From Spirosoma rigui (GTDB lineage: Bacteria; Bacteroidota; Bacteroidia; Cytophagales; Spirosomataceae): a DNA stretch of 64,000 bases. The translations under genes were made by a program, and so were the position numbers. The stretch is from assembly GCF_002067135.1 (NCBI RefSeq), contig NZ_CP020105.1, positions 1,302,001-1,366,000 of the forward strand, given 5' to 3'. Below are positions 63,002 to 64,000 of the stretch, piece after piece. Positions within the stretch are counted from its first letter, which is position 1. Each line of letters opens with the position of its first letter. The notes beneath the pieces were generated by a model. That model had not been told where the DNA came from and made no database searches. It was given only the letters and a program-made list of their open reading frames with translations.

Positions 63002-64000
63002 ATGCTCAAAAAATTACGCACGCTACTCCCTGTCTGCTTCCTGCTCACGATACAATTATCCAGCAGTATGGCGCAGGTCGTTAAAGCGCCGAACCGGAAA
63101 CCGGGCGAAGGTGACGGGCCTTATAACCGGCTTATCATTCGGGGCGTCACGCTAATCAACAGCACGGGTGCGCCACCCTACGGGCCGGTCGATATTGTGG
63201 TCGAGAAAAACAAGATCGTTGCCATTCGGCAAGTTGGTTACCCCGGCGTAGCTATTGACGCCAAAAGCCGACCAGCAGCGAACGCGGGTGATAAAGAACT
63301 AAACTGCGAAGGAATGTACCTTATGCCTGGCTTTGTGGACATGCACGGCCACATTGGCGGGCAGGCGCAGGGAGCCAATGCCGAGTATGTATTTAAACTC
63401 TGGCTCGGTCACGGGATCACGACCATTCGCGACCCAAGTTGCGGAAACGGTCTGGACTGGGTGCTTGAGCACCGCGCCAGGAGCCTCAAAAACGAGATTG
63501 TAGCGCCCCGTATTTTGGCTTACACCGTGTTTGGCCAAGGAGCGAAAGAGCCGATATCGTCCCCTGAACAGGCCCGGGCGTGGGTGCAGCAAAACGCCAA
63601 ACGCGGTGCCGATGGTATCAAGTTTTTTGGCGCTGAACCCGTTCTATTCCGGGCGGCACTGGACGAGAACAAGAAACTGGGGCTGCGGTCGGCCTGCCAC
63701 CACGCCCAGTTGGAAGTAGCCCGGATGAATGCGTTGGCTACTGCTAAAGCCGGGCTAACGTCACTGGAGCACTGGTACGGTCTGCCCGAAGCGCTGTTCG
63801 ACGATAAAACCGTTCAGGCTTACCCCGCCGACTACAACTACAACAATGAGCAGAACCGGTTTGAACAGGCCGGAAATCTCTGGCAGCAGGCTGCTAAACC
63901 AGGCACCGATCGCTGGAACAAAGTGATGGACGAGTTAATCGCGCTGGATTTTACCCTCGATCCTACCTTTAATATCTACGAAGCTAACCGCGAACTAATG
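63002..64000 (+). CDS. Secreted amidohydrolase, 5' part
   Basis: The frame is open to the window end and 333 codons are visible. Signal peptide (1-25), then an amidohydrolase TIM barrel: MPGFVDMHGHIGG carries the first metal His pair, TTIRDPSCGNG follows, ADGIKFFG contains the Lys that may be carbamylated, and SACHHAQLEVARM the next His. Related to imidazolonepropionase-like secreted enzymes as is the one at 5845, but sequence similarity between the two looks low. C-terminal domains are outside the window. ATG 63002 gives a clean signal peptide. Confidence 0.85.
   Translation, partial: MLKKLRTLLPVCFLLTIQLSSSMAQVVKAPNRKPGEGDGPYNRLIIRGVTLINSTGAPPYGPVDIVVEKNKIVAIRQVGYPGVAIDAKSRPAANAGDKELNCEGMYLMPGFVDMHGHIGGQAQGANAEYVFKLWLGHGITTIRDPSCGNGLDWVLEHRARSLKNEIVAPRILAYTVFGQGAKEPISSPEQARAWVQQNAKRGADGIKFFGAEPVLFRAALDENKKLGLRSACHHAQLEVARMNALATAKAGLTSLEHWYGLPEALFDDKTVQAYPADYNYNNEQNRFEQAGNLWQQAAKPGTDRWNKVMDELIALDFTLDPTFNIYEANRELM

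Overview
The window looks like chromosomal DNA of a Bacteroidota bacterium, most likely order Cytophagales and close to Spirosoma. The evidence is a fused secD-secF gene, a PorZ-type type IX secretion component, a CarboxypepD_reg outer-membrane barrel protein, HhH/beta-barrel secreted proteins, lipoproteins with short lipoboxes, and several promoters of the Bacteroidota TTTG/TANNTTTG type. Base composition appears slightly above half G+C by eye (not counted). I saw no rRNA, tRNA, insertion sequence, integrase, CRISPR array or prophage.

Layout. 1-3028: end of a TTHB210-like gene, then an AlgX/AlgJ-like protein and an MBOAT acyltransferase (acylation of a secreted or envelope glycan). 3299-4460: overlapping pair, HipA-like kinase and DUF3037. 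4487-7599: secreted serine hydrolase and amidohydrolase-SnoaL fusion. 7785-14132: nadC, a small membrane protein, secDF, an APC permease. 14242-17651: sulfur operon (TauE, persulfide dioxygenase with two rhodanese domains, two YeeE/YedE halves) behind a perfect CRP-type palindrome. 17689-19230: unknown gene and pdhB. 19615-22053: outer-membrane receptor-like barrel. 22081-27057 (minus): nucleoside hydrolase, small-molecule kinase, PorZ, thymidine kinase. 27270-30794: unknown protein and HhH barrel protein. 30989-33918: AT-richer stretch with unknown secreted proteins and an orphan helical protein. 33964-36568: class IV aminotransferase, bioD, bioF. 36632-36673: three DnaA boxes. 36754-40901: oxidoreductase, ybeY, acyl-CoA dehydrogenase, SDR. 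41106-44612: NarX-like sensor kinase, a long AT-rich gap, a TrpD2-like transferase. 44666-46809: lhgO, NUDIX, DinB. 46836-51035 (minus): two sodium symporters around myo-inositol oxygenase. 51230-56946 (minus): yceD-rpmF-plsX-fabH-efp-accB-accC, the fatty-acid initiation cluster, with accC broken by a one-base slip in a C run. 57130-59785: three ATGA-coupled genes, two putative outer-membrane proteins around a glycerophosphodiesterase lipoprotein. 59835-64000: metallophosphoesterase, lipoproteins, an unknown conserved pair, and the start of a second secreted amidohydrolase.

How it fits together. Clear pathway blocks are persulfide/thiosulfate handling, nucleoside salvage, biotin synthesis (whose product is used by AccB), fatty-acid initiation, and inositol uptake and oxidation. 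The features most worth a second look are the accC frameshift, the DnaA-box cluster, the CRP-type site in front of the sulfur operon, the terminator-like hairpin directly before a symporter start codon in the inositol locus, the long palindromes in operon spacers, the HipA-like/DUF3037 pair, and the barrel-GDPD-barrel operon.
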